DNA of 64,000 bases from Couchioplanes caeruleus (lineage in GTDB: Bacteria; Actinomycetota; Actinomycetes; Mycobacteriales; Micromonosporaceae): the NCBI RefSeq assembly GCF_023499255.1, contig NZ_CP092183.1, positions 2,177,501 through 2,241,500 of the forward strand, written 5' to 3'. The position numbers and the translations under genes are program-made. The notes under the pieces are model-generated. The model did no database searches. It saw only the letters and a program-made list of their open reading frames with translations, and had not been told where the DNA came from. Of this stretch, positions 63,415 through 64,000 are shown piece after piece. Positions within the stretch are counted from its first letter, which is position 1; the number at the start of each line of letters is the position of its first letter.

Positions 63415-64000
63415 GTGAAGACCTACACAGGTGCTCCCTACCCGGCGGACACGCACAGCCCGCTCCAGCGGCGGCTGCTGCGCAACGCCTCGTCCCCCGC
63501 GCGTGCCCCGCAGAGCGACGCGCTGCGCCTGCAGGCGCCCGCGCTGGTGCCCGAGGTCCACCTGTTCCTCGCCGAGGACGCCGTCCTGCTCTGGGCGCGC
63601 CTCGAGGCCGAGGCCGGTCACCCGCTGCCCGCGCCGTTCTGGGCCACCGCCTGGGCCGGCGGCCAGGGCCTGGCCCGCTACGTGCTCGACCACCCGCAGC
63701 TCGTGGCCGGCCGCCGGGTGCTGGACCTCGCCTCCGGATCGGGTCTGGTCGCCATCGCCGCCGCGCACGCCGGCGCCGCCGAGGTGGTGGCCAACGACAT
63801 CGACCCGTACGCCGTGGCCGCCATGCACGCCAACGCCAACGCCAACGGCGTGTCCGTCCACATCTCGGCCGAGGACCTGACCGGCGGCGACGGCGGCGAG
63901 GTCGATCTCGTCCTGGCCGGTGACTGCCTGTACAGCGGGGACATGGCCGCCCGCATGCTGCCGTTCCTCGGCCGCGCGATGCGCCGCGGCGCGACGGTGC
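63415..64000 (+). CDS. class I SAM-dependent methyltransferase (3' truncated by window)
   Basis: GTG at 63415; 195 codons are open to the window edge. After an N-terminal ~60 residues with PALVPEVHLFLAEDAVLLW, the middle has PFWATAWAGGQGLARYVLD and the SAM motif VLDLASGSGLVAIAAAHAGA followed by VANDIDPYAVAAMHANANANG. This is the Methyltransf_16 / ETFB-lysine-methyltransferase-like pattern. Likely protein or small-molecule methyltransferase. Its 3' end lies outside the window. Confidence 0.85.
   Translation, partial: MKTYTGAPYPADTHSPLQRRLLRNASSPARAPQSDALRLQAPALVPEVHLFLAEDAVLLWARLEAEAGHPLPAPFWATAWAGGQGLARYVLDHPQLVAGRRVLDLASGSGLVAIAAAHAGAAEVVANDIDPYAVAAMHANANANGVSVHISAEDLTGGDGGEVDLVLAGDCLYSGDMAARMLPFLGRAMRRGATV

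Overview
The window is high-GC actinobacterial DNA. It is rich in GTG starts, 4-nt ATGA/GTGA gene overlaps, TetR/PadR/ArsR/LacI-type regulatory sites and secreted glycan-active enzymes with Pro/Thr linkers. The gene set (S1 protease-lectin, GH16, GH64, GH78, DUF574 methyltransferase, ABC/PadR cassettes, Rhs proteins) fits Micromonosporaceae, most likely an Actinoplanes relative. This assignment is inference from gene content only. I saw no rRNA, tRNA, CRISPR array, intact IS element or phage.

Layout. 0-7.4 kb (+): end of a secreted propeller-like protein, then an exopolysaccharide (EPS) operon: Wzz-type co-polymerase with a degenerate kinase domain, GT2, Wzy-like polymerase, a 20-aa bridging micro-ORF, a Wzx-like flippase and a sulfotransferase. 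7.4-8.9 kb (-): an APH-fold kinase and a small partner. 9-15.8 kb: a secreted GH16 beta-glucanase, a methyltransferase, a Calx-beta protein preceded by a c-di-GMP-I (GEMM) riboswitch, and a secreted lectin-like protein. This reads as a matrix/adhesion district in which c-di-GMP controls at least the Calx-beta protein.

15.9-24.4 kb: a TetR-controlled heterodimeric ABC exporter with a second bridging micro-ORF, then PadR-ABC-FtsX. 24.4-29 kb: a DUF574 methyltransferase, a GNAT, a three-gene cassette of unknown function headed by a DUF2589 protein, and a DUF1684 protein. 29.2-35.7 kb: a large secreted GH78 rhamnosidase, then a molybdate uptake operon (regulator-modABC) whose genes all overlap by 4 nt. 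35.8-44.7 kb: an APH-like kinase, an orphan TPR protein, a siderophore-interacting protein behind an IdeR-like box, a PrsW-like protease, PadR plus membrane protein, a DrrAB-like ABC pair, and an ArsR-controlled SulP transporter.

44.9-58.1 kb: a polymorphic toxin locus. A LamG/DNRLRE secreted protein, a third bridging micro-ORF and a 2,306-aa Rhs/YD-repeat protein with a Hint domain and a 131-residue toxin tip are followed by an ATGA-coupled immunity candidate. Next come about 2 kb of decayed modules: an Imm53-like gene broken by an amber codon, an IS110-family relic, a frameshifted HEAT-like gene and unassigned fragments. 58.1-64 kb: a Bcr/CflA exporter, a CBM2-GH64 beta-1,3-glucanase, an S1 protease with ricin-type lectin, a cold-shock protein and a truncated methyltransferase.

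The observations most worth follow-up are the bridging micro-ORFs (two share MTDCT and GPGR although the GPGR codons all differ), the GEMM-Calx-beta pair, the DUF2589 cassette and the toxin/immunity graveyard.
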